NCBI GenBank assembly: GCA_900542905.1
Contig: UQPF01000002.1
Span: 1 to 64,000 of the forward strand
DNA: 64,000 nucleotides
DNA from: an uncultured Collinsella sp.
Lineage (GTDB): Bacteria; Actinomycetota; Coriobacteriia; Coriobacteriales; Coriobacteriaceae
Direction: 5' to 3'
In this document: one piece after another, positions 1 to 8,242 of the stretch
Layout of the letters: every line of letters starts with the position of its first letter
Numbering within the stretch: the stretch's first letter is position 1
Position numbers and translations under genes: made by a program
Notes under the pieces: model-generated
Told to the model about the DNA's origin: nothing
The model's database searches: none
What the model saw: only the letters and a program-made list of their open reading frames with translations

Positions 1-210
1 CATGGCGGCGTTCCTTCGCGCGTTCATTTTTTCTTTGGTCGGAAAACAACGATACGCGAGGCGCGCCGCCGCTGCTAGGCGGGCAATTTTACCGGGCGGC
101 TAACCCACACAAACCCCCGAAGAGCCCCAATTTCCCCGATAGATTATTGCGGAGCGTTCCCTGGCCGTTCTCCTCGATTTGCATCGCGCCCTCCATATCT
201 TTAGTGCCGG

Positions 211-281
211 AAACTCGTTATTAGGCCAATCATATCAATTCTAATAACGAGTTTAAGGATTAAATAGTTATTAGAATTGAT
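211..281. repeat. Interleaved inverted repeats built on GTTATTAG
   Basis: Two perfect inverted repeats share a middle segment. A 14-bp repeat pairs 211-224 with 241-254, and a 15-bp repeat pairs 234-248 with 267-281, so the two hairpins would compete. The half-site GTTATTAG or its complement occurs three times, with a fourth relative near 307. This could be a set of protein-binding sites or alternative RNA folds. I recognise no gene from 1 to 763; the rest of that stretch holds another hairpin and the promoter of the gene at 764. Confidence 0.6.
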
Positions 282-365
282 GTAAACAATCTAATGATGA
301 GAAGTCGTTATTACTTGACCATGGAGCTCGGCTTGGTACAAGGGGGGGGTTATCCAAAATGAGAG

Positions 366-423
366 CGGATAATCTCCCGTTTTTGGCTCGGTGACGGCCT
401 CGAAGTGGGAGATTATCCACGCT
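366..423. repeat. Long inverted repeat (GGATAATCTCCC arms)
   Basis: The arm GGATAATCTCCC at 369-380 pairs with GGGAGATTATCC at 408-419, and flanking GAGC/GCTC extends the stem with one interruption. The loop is about 27 nt. There is no T-run, so a simple terminator is unlikely. It resembles the other intergenic palindromes scattered through this window. Confidence 0.55.
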
Positions 424-685
424 CGTTAGTTAAGCGTCCGAAAATCCACACTCGCCAAACCTACCAAAAAGGGACAGGTTTATTTTGGCACGTTTCGGTC
501 GGTATCAGGAAGTGTCAGGGACGGGGCGGCGGCAGGACTCGAGAGCGAAAAGAAGTATCGGGTTTGGCGTGCCCGCTTCTGCCCGTCCCGCGCGTGGGCG
601 ATACTCGGCTTATCGAACCGCGATGCAAAGGAGATGCTCATCCCACGAGCACTACCGAGAAGGGCTTGCGATTCGAGTCCCCACC

Positions 686-714
686 TTAGCATTTGAACCA
701 TTTGGCACTATAAT
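686..714 (+). promoter_or_regulatory. Candidate promoter of the PTS IIA gene
   Basis: TTAGCA at 686-691 and a perfect TATAAT at 709-714 are separated by 17 bp. The -10 box lies about 50 bp before the ATG at 764. The -35 box matches the consensus at only four of six positions. Confidence 0.45.
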
Positions 715-763
715 TACCGTAGGCATGCGCACAACGTTGCGCTTAATCAAGAGGAGAAAACGT

Positions 764-1300
764 ATGGGTCTGTTTGATATGTTCAAGAAGAAGGCTGAGC
801 CCGCGGCTGCCGCTGCTCCGGCCTCCATCTCTGCTTCTGCCGGCGCCGACGTGCTGTGCTCGCCCGTCAAGGGCAAGGTCATCAAGATGGCCGACGTGCC
901 CGATCCCGTCTTTGGTGGCGAGGTTCTGGGCAAGGGCTGTGCCGTGTGGCCCGAGGACGATCTGGTCTACGCTCCCTGCGACGGTAAGGTGACCGTCACC
1001 ATGGGTCACGCCGTGGGTCTGCAGTCCGATAGCGGCATCGAGGTTCTGGTGCACGTTGGCGTCGATACCGTCAACATGAACGGCGATGGCTTCGAGGGCT
1101 TCGTCAAGGCCGACGACGTTGTGAAGGCCGGCCAGCCCATACTCAAGATCGACCGCGCCAAGATCGCCGCTGCCGGTTACAAGGACTGCGTCGTGGTGGC
1201 CGTGTCCAACACCGCCGAGTTTGCCGACGTCGAGCTCACCGTTGAGGCAGAGTCCGCCGTCGCCGCCGGTGACGCCATCGTTAAGGTCGTTCGCAAGTAA
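764..1300 (+). CDS. PTS glucose-type IIA domain protein
   Basis: A single-domain phosphocarrier of about 178 residues, of the glucose/beta-glucoside EIIA (Crr) family. It would accept phosphate from HPr and pass it to an EIIB domain, and in many bacteria it also signals carbon status. After an Ala-rich N-terminus, the fold begins at VLCSPVKGKVIKMADVPD, followed by APCDGKVTV and the active-site stretch VLVHVGVDTVNMNGDGF, which carries the phosphorylated His. The ATG at 764 is chosen because GAGGAGAA lies just upstream and homology starts there; a longer reading frame upstream has no support. The gene stands alone between a TATAAT promoter and a terminator, so its EIIBC partner is encoded elsewhere. 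The family call is firm; the sugar is not knowable here. Confidence 0.9.
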   Translation: MGLFDMFKKKAEPAAAAAPASISASAGADVLCSPVKGKVIKMADVPDPVFGGEVLGKGCAVWPEDDLVYAPCDGKVTVTMGHAVGLQSDSGIEVLVHVGVDTVNMNGDGFEGFVKADDVVKAGQPILKIDRAKIAAAGYKDCVVVAVSNTAEFADVELTVEAESAVAAGDAIVKVVRK

Positions 1301-1326
1301 ACTGCGGCGTTCAAAGGATGTGCAAG

Positions 1327-1354
1327 GGTGGTCGGGTTTCCGGCCACCTTTTTT
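1327..1354 (+). terminator. Rho-independent terminator after PTS IIA
   Basis: GGTGGTCGG pairs with CCGGCCACC (one G-T pair) around a short loop and is followed by six T residues. It ends the single-gene PTS IIA transcript. Confidence 0.8.
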
Positions 1355-1535
1355 ATTGCACCGTGGGGAAGCGTTTTATTGCGCGTTGGGCGGGCTTGCA
1401 AACCGTTCGGACGCTAAAACGAACCGACCGCGCCTTCGCGTTGCCGAGGGTGTTCATAAGTGGATAGTATGGGCTTACTTATTACAACGTGTGCCGCGTC
1501 CGGGAAGCGCGGTGCCGCTCATTGGGAGGAACAAC

Positions 1536-2093
1536 ATGAAAAAGAAGCTGCTGCTTGCGCCCCTCATGGCCGTCTTGGTTGCATGCGTGGTCGTGCTTTC
1601 CGGCTGTGGAGGTCCTTCGGTTGAGGAGCTCATCACCGAGGATCTTACGACGCAGTTTGACGAGGTCAAGAACGGTGGCGACGACTTCCTTTCTGGTCTG
1701 GAGGAAGCTTCGGGCGACGAGTTCGAGCAGCTGGGTATCGATCCCAAGGAGTATGCCAAGACCTATCTCGAGGGCTTTGACTACAAGATCGGCGACGTGA
1801 CGGTCGACGAGGACAAGGGTGTCGCGACCGCCGAGGTCTCTATCACCTGCAAGTCTATGAACAAGATCGTCGAGGACTTCTCCACCCAGTATCAGGAGAA
1901 GGTCGCCGCGCTTGACACGGTTCCTTCCGATGACGAGCTGTACAAGATGGCCGGTCAGGTTATGGTCGATGTGACCAAGGCCACCGAGCCCAGGAAGACC
2001 ACGGTTATCTTCAAGTACACCTGCAACGACGACGGCGAGTGGTCTGCCGACGACTCTGTCAACTCCGAGATGATGGATGCAATGCTGAGCTAG
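1536..2093 (+). CDS. Putative lipoprotein, DUF-type, unknown function
   Basis: A secreted lipoprotein of about 185 residues. The N-terminus has a Lys-rich start, a hydrophobic stretch and the lipobox LSGC (Cys near residue 27), so the mature protein should be lipid-anchored outside the membrane. The rest is acidic and soluble, with a likely alpha/beta domain (KIGDVTVDEDKGVATAEV, then ITCKSMNKIVEDF) similar in style to the DUF5105-type lipoproteins of Firmicutes and Actinobacteria; that family link is only an impression. The ATG at 1536 is preceded by GGGAGGA at good spacing. A longer frame upstream lacks a ribosome site. The gene is alone and is directly followed by a structured repeat. I cannot assign a function. 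Confidence 0.75.
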   Translation: MKKKLLLAPLMAVLVACVVVLSGCGGPSVEELITEDLTTQFDEVKNGGDDFLSGLEEASGDEFEQLGIDPKEYAKTYLEGFDYKIGDVTVDEDKGVATAEVSITCKSMNKIVEDFSTQYQEKVAALDTVPSDDELYKMAGQVMVDVTKATEPRKTTVIFKYTCNDDGEWSADDSVNSEMMDAMLS

Positions 2094-2268
2094 TTCGTTG
2101 CGGCGTTTTACCAAACGCCGCAACTGCTCGACGTTGCGCGGGCACCAGAGCGACAACTTGTCATTCAAAGAGGACGGTATGACCAGAAGGTCTATGCCGT
2201 CCTCTTTTCATGCCAATTTGTTCGCTCTGGTGTCCGCTCGCTGTCCGTCCTCTACCTGCGGCGTTGCC
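2094..2268 (+). ncRNA. Structured repeat, copy A (covarying hairpins)
   Basis: This segment begins right after the stop codon at 2091-2093. It holds a hairpin (2098-2108 with 2113-2123, loop TACC), then an outer stem pairing CCAGAGCGA with TCGCTCTGG. Inside that is a hairpin whose stem GAGGACGG/CCGTCCTC is capped by GACCAGAAGGTC and followed by TTTT. A related copy lies at 21833-22003, where stem bases differ but pairing is kept on both sides. The tail CTCTACCTGCGGCGTTGCC is identical in both. It may terminate the upstream transcript and may belong to a published Collinsella RNA motif; I cannot check. Confidence 0.55.
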
Positions 2269-2277
2269 ATTGTTGGG

Positions 2278-2334
2278 GTAGTCGTTGGGGCGTTCTTGTC
2301 TGACTAGTCGTTTAAGAACGTCCCCAACGACTAC
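2278..2334. terminator. Long hairpin between convergent genes
   Basis: A stem of about 20 bp pairs 2278-2297 with 2314-2334 (GTAGTCGTTGGGG with CCCCAACGACTAC). It lies between the plus-strand lipoprotein gene and the minus-strand HAD gene and could end transcription from both sides, though no long T-run follows. One arm resembles GTAGTCATTGGGG near 22022, after repeat copy B. Confidence 0.5.
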
Positions 2335-2381
2335 TTTCCGCGCAACAGCATTGTCGCAGCTGCGTTAAGCAGTGTCGCTCG

Positions 2382-3050
2382 TTACTCGCCCAGGATTAGC
2401 GCTGCGAGCTCGCCCTGGGTGTCCACCACGTAGTCGGCGCCGGCGGCTTCCAGCTCTGCGCGCCCGCGGAAACCCCAGCTGACGCCCGCACTCTTAAGGC
2501 CGGCGTTGTGGCCGGTCAGGATATCGACATTGGAATCGCCTACGTAGAGCGTGGTCGCCGGGTCGGCGCCTAGCTCTTCCATCACATGCAGCGTGACGGG
2601 TGCTTCGGGCTTGGGCGGAAACGCATCGACACGGCCCTGCACCAGCGCAAAGCGCTCGGAACCAAAATACTTTTCGATAAGCGGAGCCGCCGAGACGTGG
2701 TCCTTGTTAGTGAGCACGGCAAGCTGAACGCCCGCGGCGCGCAAGCGGTCGAGCATCTCGATCGTGCCGGCATAGGGAGCGGTGTGGTCTTCCTTGTGCT
2801 CGCCGTAGTAAGCCCTAAACTCGGCAAGCGTCTGCTCAAACATGCGGCCGTCGCCTGCGTACTCGGCGGGCATAAAGCGCTCAACCAGCTTGAGCATGCC
2901 GTTTCCCACCTTGTAGCGGTACTCGTCAACGGCAAACGTGGGCCAGCCGTGCGCCTCGCAGGTATGGTTGCCGGCGGCCGCCAGGTCCTCGAGCGTGTTG
3001 AGGATGGTGCCGTCCAGATCAAAAATCACATGGGAAAAAGCTGCTGCCAT
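2382..3050 (-). CDS. HAD-family phosphatase (phosphoglycolate phosphatase-like)
   Basis: A haloacid dehalogenase-type phosphatase of about 222 residues. Motif I is FDLDGT with the nucleophile Asp near the N-terminus, motif II is LTNKD, motif III includes the Lys of PPKPEAP, and motif IV is VGDSNVD. An alpha-helical cap occupies roughly residues 15 to 85. This is the Gph/PgmB-like subfamily, acting on small phosphorylated metabolites in the cytoplasm. I start at 3050 because GGGAG precedes that ATG; an in-frame ATG at 3065 lacks a ribosome site. It lies downstream of hypE on the same strand with a gap of about 100 bp, so it could be read with the hyp genes, but no functional link is evident. 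The exact substrate is unknown. Confidence 0.85.
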   Translation of the reverse strand: MAAAFSHVIFDLDGTILNTLEDLAAAGNHTCEAHGWPTFAVDEYRYKVGNGMLKLVERFMPAEYAGDGRMFEQTLAEFRAYYGEHKEDHTAPYAGTIEMLDRLRAAGVQLAVLTNKDHVSAAPLIEKYFGSERFALVQGRVDAFPPKPEAPVTLHVMEELGADPATTLYVGDSNVDILTGHNAGLKSAGVSWGFRGRAELEAAGADYVVDTQGELAALILGE

Positions 3051-3154
3051 GAAAGCTCCCGTCATTGGGTTTCAAAACGCACCTCATAATACTGGGCATG
3101 CGTGCCGGGCATGTTTGGAATCTGAATATCTTTAATAGCCCTGAGCCTTTGTCG

Positions 3155-4189
3155 TTAGCAAATCCTCGGCAGCTGCTCTCCTACGAGCATGTCGAGGATG
3201 CGGGTCGAGCCCCAGCCGGTGCGCACGCGCACGGCGGGATGGGCGCCCTCGGCAAGTGGCAGCACGCGGCCGATGATGGCGGCATTCTCGCCGTAGCGGG
3301 CGGCGCGCATGGCGCTCAGCGCGGCATCGGCTTGCTCGGCCGGCACGACGGCAACCATCTTGCCCTCGTTTGCCACCTGCAGCACATCGTAGCCGAGCAT
3401 CTCGCAGGCTGCCTGCACGTCGGGGCGCACGGGCACATCGTCCTCGTCGATCTCCATGGCAACGCCGCTGGCCTGCGCAAACTCGTTGAGCGTCGAGGCC
3501 AGGCCACCGCGCGTGGGGTCGCGGAAGCAGCGTGTGTCGGGTGCTGCGGAAAGCACATCGGCAATCAGGTGGTTGAGCGGCGCGGCGTCGCTTTCGATCG
3601 TGCTCGAAAACGCCAGACCCTCGCGTTGGCTCATGATAGCGATGCCGTGGTCGCCCAGTGTACCCGAGACCAGGATGACATCGCCGGGCTGGCAGTTTGC
3701 GCCGCTGAGCGCCACGCCCGCAGGCACCTCGCCCACGCCGGCGGTATTGATATAGACGCCGTCGGCCCCGCCGCGCTCGACCACCTTGGTGTCGCCCGTG
3801 ATTATGGACACGCCCGCCTCGTGCGCCGTCTCGGCCATCGTCTGCACAATCTGGCGGAGCCTATCCATGGGATAGCCCTCTTCGAGGATAAAGCCGCACG
3901 ACAGGTAGCGCACGTTGGCACCCGAGGTCGCGACGTCGTTGACGGTTCCGCACACGGCGAGGCGGCCGATGTTGCCACCGGGGAAGAACTGCGGCGAGAC
4001 TACAAAGCTGTCGGTCGACATGGCGATGCGCCCGCTCGCGGGCAGCGCGGCGACGCCGGCATCGTTGCCTTCGAGCAGCTCGGACGACCCAAAGGCATCC
4101 AAAAAGACCTCATCGATGATGCGTTTCATCATCTGGCCGCCGGAGCCGTGGCCCAGCAGGACGGTGCTATCGGTAACGCTATGGGACAT
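3155..4189 (-). CDS. hypE: Hydrogenase maturation protein HypE
   Basis: HypE dehydrates the carbamoyl group delivered by HypF onto its C-terminal Cys, making the cyanide ligand of the [NiFe] hydrogenase active site. The 344-residue protein has the AIR-synthase/PurM-like fold: an N-terminal GHGSGG motif, GNDAGV and STDSFVVSPQFFPGG in the ATP-binding half, and TRGGLA later. It ends in PRIC, the family's catalytic terminal Cys, so the protein is complete. It is the last hyp gene of a minus-strand run hypF-hypC-hypD-hypE, about 48 bp after hypD. The ATG at 4189 fits the usual start, MSHSVTDSTVLLGHGSGG. Confidence 0.96.
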   Translation of the reverse strand: MSHSVTDSTVLLGHGSGGQMMKRIIDEVFLDAFGSSELLEGNDAGVAALPASGRIAMSTDSFVVSPQFFPGGNIGRLAVCGTVNDVATSGANVRYLSCGFILEEGYPMDRLRQIVQTMAETAHEAGVSIITGDTKVVERGGADGVYINTAGVGEVPAGVALSGANCQPGDVILVSGTLGDHGIAIMSQREGLAFSSTIESDAAPLNHLIADVLSAAPDTRCFRDPTRGGLASTLNEFAQASGVAMEIDEDDVPVRPDVQAACEMLGYDVLQVANEGKMVAVVPAEQADAALSAMRAARYGENAAIIGRVLPLAEGAHPAVRVRTGWGSTRILDMLVGEQLPRIC

Positions 4190-4237
4190 ATCGAAAACTC
4201 CAATCGTGGGTGGTGCCAGTGTGCGGGTGCGTCCGGA

Positions 4238-5350
4238 CTAGTTACGGTAGCGGTAGTAAGCCGCGCAGCTGCCCTCGGAGCTCACCATGCACGGGCCGAC
4301 GGGGTGCTCGGGCGTGCAGGTGCGGCCAAAGAGCGGGCAGCTGCTTGGCGTAATGGCCCCGCGCAGCACGTCGCCGCAGCGGCATCCACGCGGCTCGACC
4401 GTCGCCTCAACGGGCACGTCAAAGCGAGCACGGGCATCAAAACGCAAGAACTCGGGGCGGATTGCGAGGCCCGAGTTGGCAATCGGCCCCAGACCGCGCC
4501 ATGTGGTGCCGCACGGCTCAAACACCTGCTCGACCAGTTGGCGCGCCACGGGGTTGCCGTTCGCATTGACACCGCGGCGGTAGGCATTGTCGATCGCCGG
4601 CCTGTCCTCGACAACCATCTGGACCAGCATGCAGATGCCCTGCAGGATATCGACCGGTTCAAATCCCGTGACCACGCCCGGGGTATCGAACTCGTCGACC
4701 AAAAAGCTGAAGGGCGCCAAGCCCGTGATGGTGGCGACGTGGCCCGGCAGGATAAAGCCGTCGATGGCGGTCTCGGGGTCGTTGGCGATGGCGCGCAACG
4801 CCGGCGGCGTGGTCTTGTGGGCGCAATAGACCGAGAAGTTCAAAAGCCCGCGCGCCTCGGCCTCCAAGATGGCGGCGGCGATGGTGGGCGTCGTAGTCTC
4901 GAAGCCCACGCCCATAAAAATGACCGGGCGATCAGGGTTTTGCTCGGCAATGTCGAGCGCGTCGAGCGGGGAGTACACAATGCGGATATCGCGCCCCGCC
5001 GCCTTTTGCGCAGCGAGCGAGGTGGATGATCCGGGCACGCGCATCATGTCGCCAAAGGTGGTGATGATGGCGCCGTCTATGTTGGCGAGCGCGATTGCGT
5101 GGTCGATGTCGCGGTTGGCGGTGACGCAGACGGGGCAGCCCGGGCCGCTCAGCAGCTTGAGCCCGGCCGGCATAATGGAGCGAAAGCCATAGCGCCCGAT
5201 GCTCACGGTATGCGTGCCGCAGACTTCCATAAGGTTGATGGTGCGGTCGCCGACAAGCTCATGAATGCGCTCGATGAGCTCGCGAGCCAGCTTGGGATCG
5301 CGGAATGCTGAGAAATCGATACCGGAGCGAGCCGGCTGCTCGGGCGCCAC
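4238..5350 (-). CDS. hypD: Hydrogenase maturation protein HypD
   Basis: HypD is the iron-sulfur scaffold on which, with HypC, the Fe(CN)2CO group of [NiFe] hydrogenases is assembled. The 370-residue protein shows MEVCGTHTVSIGRYGF, the redox motif GPGCPVCVT, GFETTTPT, and a Cys-rich C-terminus (RGCRCGDVLRG, CPLFGRTCTP, GPCMVSSEGSCAAYY) that holds the [4Fe-4S] cluster. The start is a GTG at 5350 that shares one base with the TAG stop of hypC, so translation is probably coupled. This matches the known HypC-HypD complex. All expected cysteines appear present. Confidence 0.96.
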   Translation of the reverse strand: MAPEQPARSGIDFSAFRDPKLARELIERIHELVGDRTINLMEVCGTHTVSIGRYGFRSIMPAGLKLLSGPGCPVCVTANRDIDHAIALANIDGAIITTFGDMMRVPGSSTSLAAQKAAGRDIRIVYSPLDALDIAEQNPDRPVIFMGVGFETTTPTIAAAILEAEARGLLNFSVYCAHKTTPPALRAIANDPETAIDGFILPGHVATITGLAPFSFLVDEFDTPGVVTGFEPVDILQGICMLVQMVVEDRPAIDNAYRRGVNANGNPVARQLVEQVFEPCGTTWRGLGPIANSGLAIRPEFLRFDARARFDVPVEATVEPRGCRCGDVLRGAITPSSCPLFGRTCTPEHPVGPCMVSSEGSCAAYYRYRN

Positions 5351-5610
5351 TAGTAAGCCTCCGCCGGGTTGGTGGCCAGCTGGTCTTCTTCGACCAGCTC
5401 GGACATGGCATTAACAAGCTCGAGCGTTTCCTGTGCTTCCTGCTCGTCGACAATCTGGATGCCAAAGCCGGCGTGTACGAGAATATAGTCGCCAACCTGC
5501 GCCATCGGCACGAGTCGCAGCGACACGGGGCGCTCGATGCCCATCATGTCGACGGTGGCCTTGAGGTCGTCGTCGCGTTTGACTACTTTACCGGGAACGG
5601 CAAGGCACAT
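5350..5610 (-). CDS. hypC: Hydrogenase assembly chaperone HypC
   Basis: A small chaperone of 86 residues that binds HypD and then the hydrogenase large subunit during iron-ligand delivery. The protein begins MCLAVPGKV; the Cys at position 2 is the essential ligand residue of the HypC/HupF family. The rest forms the usual beta-barrel (MMGIERPVSLRLVP, VGDYILVHAGFGIQIVD). The ATG at 5610 is preceded by GGGGAAC. Its stop overlaps the hypD start. It lies 131 bp after the end of hypF, a gap in which I see no further gene. The call is secure on length, motif and context. Confidence 0.96.
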   Translation of the reverse strand: MCLAVPGKVVKRDDDLKATVDMMGIERPVSLRLVPMAQVGDYILVHAGFGIQIVDEQEAQETLELVNAMSELVEEDQLATNPAEAY

Positions 5611-5741
5611 ATTGTTCCCCTTTTATACGCTTTGCGCTGGACGGGCGCTCAATAATCCATCAGTTGATGGTAGCGCTCGCGGGCGCTGCGGGCAAACGCG
5701 CTACACCTGTGAGACGGCGGCTTGCGGGCTGGCCGAACAGC

Positions 5742-8213
5742 CTACTGCGATGCAATCTGCGCAAGACGAGCGCTTGCGACTGCCGCCTGACCGTAGGCGA
5801 TGCAGCCGTCGTTAACGGGCACGGTTTGGGGAATCAAGACAGTGAGACCCATGCTTTTGGGCTCGCGGGTGAGAAGCTGAAGCAGAAGTCGGTTCATGAA
5901 CACGCCGCCCGAGAGCGCGACGGTGTCGATGCCCTCGTGCACGCAGATATCGCTGGCGATGCGCGCCGAGGAGCGCGCGACGGCGACATGGAAGTCGAGT
6001 GCGAGCCTGTCGGCGGGCGCTCCGGCTTCAATTCCTCCCAAAAGTGCCTCAAAGAGTGCTTTCTGGTCTAGAACATAGGGGCCGTCCAGCCACGATGGGC
6101 AAGATGCGAAATAGCCGGCGTTGTCGTCGGGAAAATGGGCGATTTCGTTGTCGAGCGCGCGCCAGGCGGCAGCCTCAAGCTCGATGGCGGGTTCGCCCTC
6201 GTAGGTTGCCTTGTTGCAGATGCCCAGAATCGCCGCCGCGGCATCAAAGAGACGCCCCATGCTGCTGGTACGCGGGCTGTTGATGCCGCGCTCGATCATG
6301 GTAGCTGTCACGCTGCGCGTTTGCTCGTCGAGGCTGTCCAAAAGCCGAGCGGCACCTGGGTGCTCGAGCAGGCCGAGCTCACTGAGCAGGGCAAAGGCGT
6401 TGCGGCGGGCGTCGCGCACGGAGGCCGCCCCACCGGGGAGCGCCCAAGTGCGCAAATGCGCGGCGTGCTCAAAGCCGCCAAGGCTGGCAACAAGAAACTC
6501 GCCGCCCCAAATGGTCCCATCGGTGCCGGCGCCGGTGCCGTCAAAGGCGATGCCAAGGACACGCGCGTCGGTTGTAAGCTGGCCCGCGGCGATGGCCTCG
6601 GCCATTACGCTCGCGATATGCGCATGATGGTGCTGCACCTCGACGAGCGGCAGATTGCATTTTCGCGCCTGCTCGCGCGCCCACTGGCCCGATAGATAGC
6701 TGGGGTGCACATCGCAGGCCAAGGCGGCGGGCGCCAAGTCAAAGAGATCTTCCAAGCGCGTGCGCGCGGCGTTCCAGGCATCGAAGGTCCCGCCGTTTTC
6801 AACATCGCCGATATGCTGCGACACAAAACAGGTCGCCTCGCCGTTCGTCCCTTCACGCGTGAGCGCAATCGTGGCCTTTTGTTGTGGCCCGCAGGCGAGC
6901 ACGCAGGACGGAGCGCCGTCGAGCGCCGGCAACGGCAGTGGCTGGGGTGCATATCCGCGAGCGCGGCGAACGGGCATAATGGCGCCGTCGACCACGCGCA
7001 CTACAGAGTCGTCGTAGCGCGAGAGGATCGCGCGGTCGTTACCGAGCAGCGCGTCGGCGATGCCGGCGGCAACGAGGTGTTCCCAGGCAAGGTCGTCGTC
7101 GGTCTCGATGGGTTCTTCGCTCAGGTTTCCGCTGGTCATGACGAGCGCGTGCATACCGCAGGCTTCTGCCGCGGCAAGCAACAGATGTTGAAGCGGCGTA
7201 TAGGGGAGCATGACGCCGAGCTCAGGAAGGTCGTGCGCGACAGATGGCGCGAGAGCGAGGGCGTCGGGGGAACTGCCGTTGCCCTCGTCAACAGTGCGCC
7301 GGCGCAGCAGCACAATGGGGCGGATGCTGCCGGCGAGCAGATCGCGTTCAGCATCGTCGATATGACACAGGCGCTCGGCATCGGCAAGACTGCGCACCAT
7401 GACGGCAAGTGGTTTGTTGCTGCGGCGTTTGCGACGGCGCAACTCGGCCACCGTTTGCTCGTTGGCAGCGTCACAGGCTAGATGGAATCCGCCCAGGCCC
7501 TTGATGGCGACGATGCCACCGCTGGCCAGCAGCTCAACGCAGCGCTCGATGATAGCGTCGCTGGCCTCGCGTGTGGTGCCGACGGTCGGTGTCGCGGACG
7601 AATTCCCGCACGCATCGCCGTTTACAGCCTCGCGCCACGTAATATGCGGCCCGCAATCAAAGCAGGCATCGGGTTGCGCGTGAAAACGCCGGTCGAGTGG
7701 GTCGGCATACTCCGCGGCGCACTTGGGACACATGGGGAAACGGTCCATCGATGTGGCCGCTCGGTCATAAGGCAGCGATCGGATGATGGTAAAGCGTGGG
7801 CCGCAGTTAGTGCAGTTGATAAAGGGGTAGTGATAGCGTCGGTCGGCGGGATCGAACAATTCGCGCAGGCAATCGTCACAGGTGGCGATATCGGGCGAGA
7901 CGAGCGTCGTGTGCGCGGTCTGGTCCTGCGATGCTACGATGCGAAAGCCCTGTTCATCGGCGGCATCCCAACCGTTGGCTGCCAGGTCCACAACCTCGAC
8001 ATACTCTATGCGGGCTGCTGCAGGTGCATGCTCAGAAAGCGCGGCAACAAAAGCATCGAGCGCATCGGCCGGAGCGTGCGCCTCGATATGCACGCCGTCG
8101 CCCGCATTGAGCACCCATCCGCAAATGCCATGCGTCATGGCCTCGCGATACACAAACGGTCGCATGCCAACGCCCTGCACAATGCCCGTCACATGAATAT
8201 GCACATGCCGCAT
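5742..8213 (-). CDS. hypF: Carbamoyltransferase HypF
   Basis: HypF uses carbamoyl phosphate and ATP to make the carbamoyl adenylate transferred to HypE for cyanide ligand synthesis. The 823-residue protein contains, in order, an acylphosphatase domain (GIVQGVGMRPFVYR), two zinc-finger units (CDDC with CTNCGPR, then CPKC with CFDCGPH), a YrdC-like domain (KGLGGFHLACDA) and a Kae1-like C-terminal domain with HHHAHIASVMAEA. Length and order fit full-length HypF. I start at 8213 because AGGAGGG precedes this ATG and the acylphosphatase fold begins at once; the upstream in-frame extension lacks support. It follows nikR by about 30 bp on the same strand, so hydrogenase maturation and nickel sensing probably share a transcript. 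Confidence 0.95.
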   Translation of the reverse strand: MRHVHIHVTGIVQGVGMRPFVYREAMTHGICGWVLNAGDGVHIEAHAPADALDAFVAALSEHAPAAARIEYVEVVDLAANGWDAADEQGFRIVASQDQTAHTTLVSPDIATCDDCLRELFDPADRRYHYPFINCTNCGPRFTIIRSLPYDRAATSMDRFPMCPKCAAEYADPLDRRFHAQPDACFDCGPHITWREAVNGDACGNSSATPTVGTTREASDAIIERCVELLASGGIVAIKGLGGFHLACDAANEQTVAELRRRKRRSNKPLAVMVRSLADAERLCHIDDAERDLLAGSIRPIVLLRRRTVDEGNGSSPDALALAPSVAHDLPELGVMLPYTPLQHLLLAAAEACGMHALVMTSGNLSEEPIETDDDLAWEHLVAAGIADALLGNDRAILSRYDDSVVRVVDGAIMPVRRARGYAPQPLPLPALDGAPSCVLACGPQQKATIALTREGTNGEATCFVSQHIGDVENGGTFDAWNAARTRLEDLFDLAPAALACDVHPSYLSGQWAREQARKCNLPLVEVQHHHAHIASVMAEAIAAGQLTTDARVLGIAFDGTGAGTDGTIWGGEFLVASLGGFEHAAHLRTWALPGGAASVRDARRNAFALLSELGLLEHPGAARLLDSLDEQTRSVTATMIERGINSPRTSSMGRLFDAAAAILGICNKATYEGEPAIELEAAAWRALDNEIAHFPDDNAGYFASCPSWLDGPYVLDQKALFEALLGGIEAGAPADRLALDFHVAVARSSARIASDICVHEGIDTVALSGGVFMNRLLLQLLTREPKSMGLTVLIPQTVPVNDGCIAYGQAAVASARLAQIASQ

Positions 8214-8242
8214 GCGACCCTCCTTCGTTGAAATGTGTGCTG

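Noticed and set aside
89..184. A 31-codon minus-strand frame with GGAGGGCG before its ATG
   Set aside because: Too short, no recognisable motif and inside palindromic intergenic DNA; one ribosome site is not enough to support it.
640..690. GATTCGAGTCCCCACC resembling a tRNA T arm
   Set aside because: The bases flanking the loop do not form the T stem and no acceptor or anticodon stem can be drawn.
3065..5029. A 654-codon plus-strand frame across hypE and hypD
   Set aside because: It is the opposite-strand shadow of two clearly identified genes, with His/Arg/Gly-rich content typical of GC-rich antisense frames.
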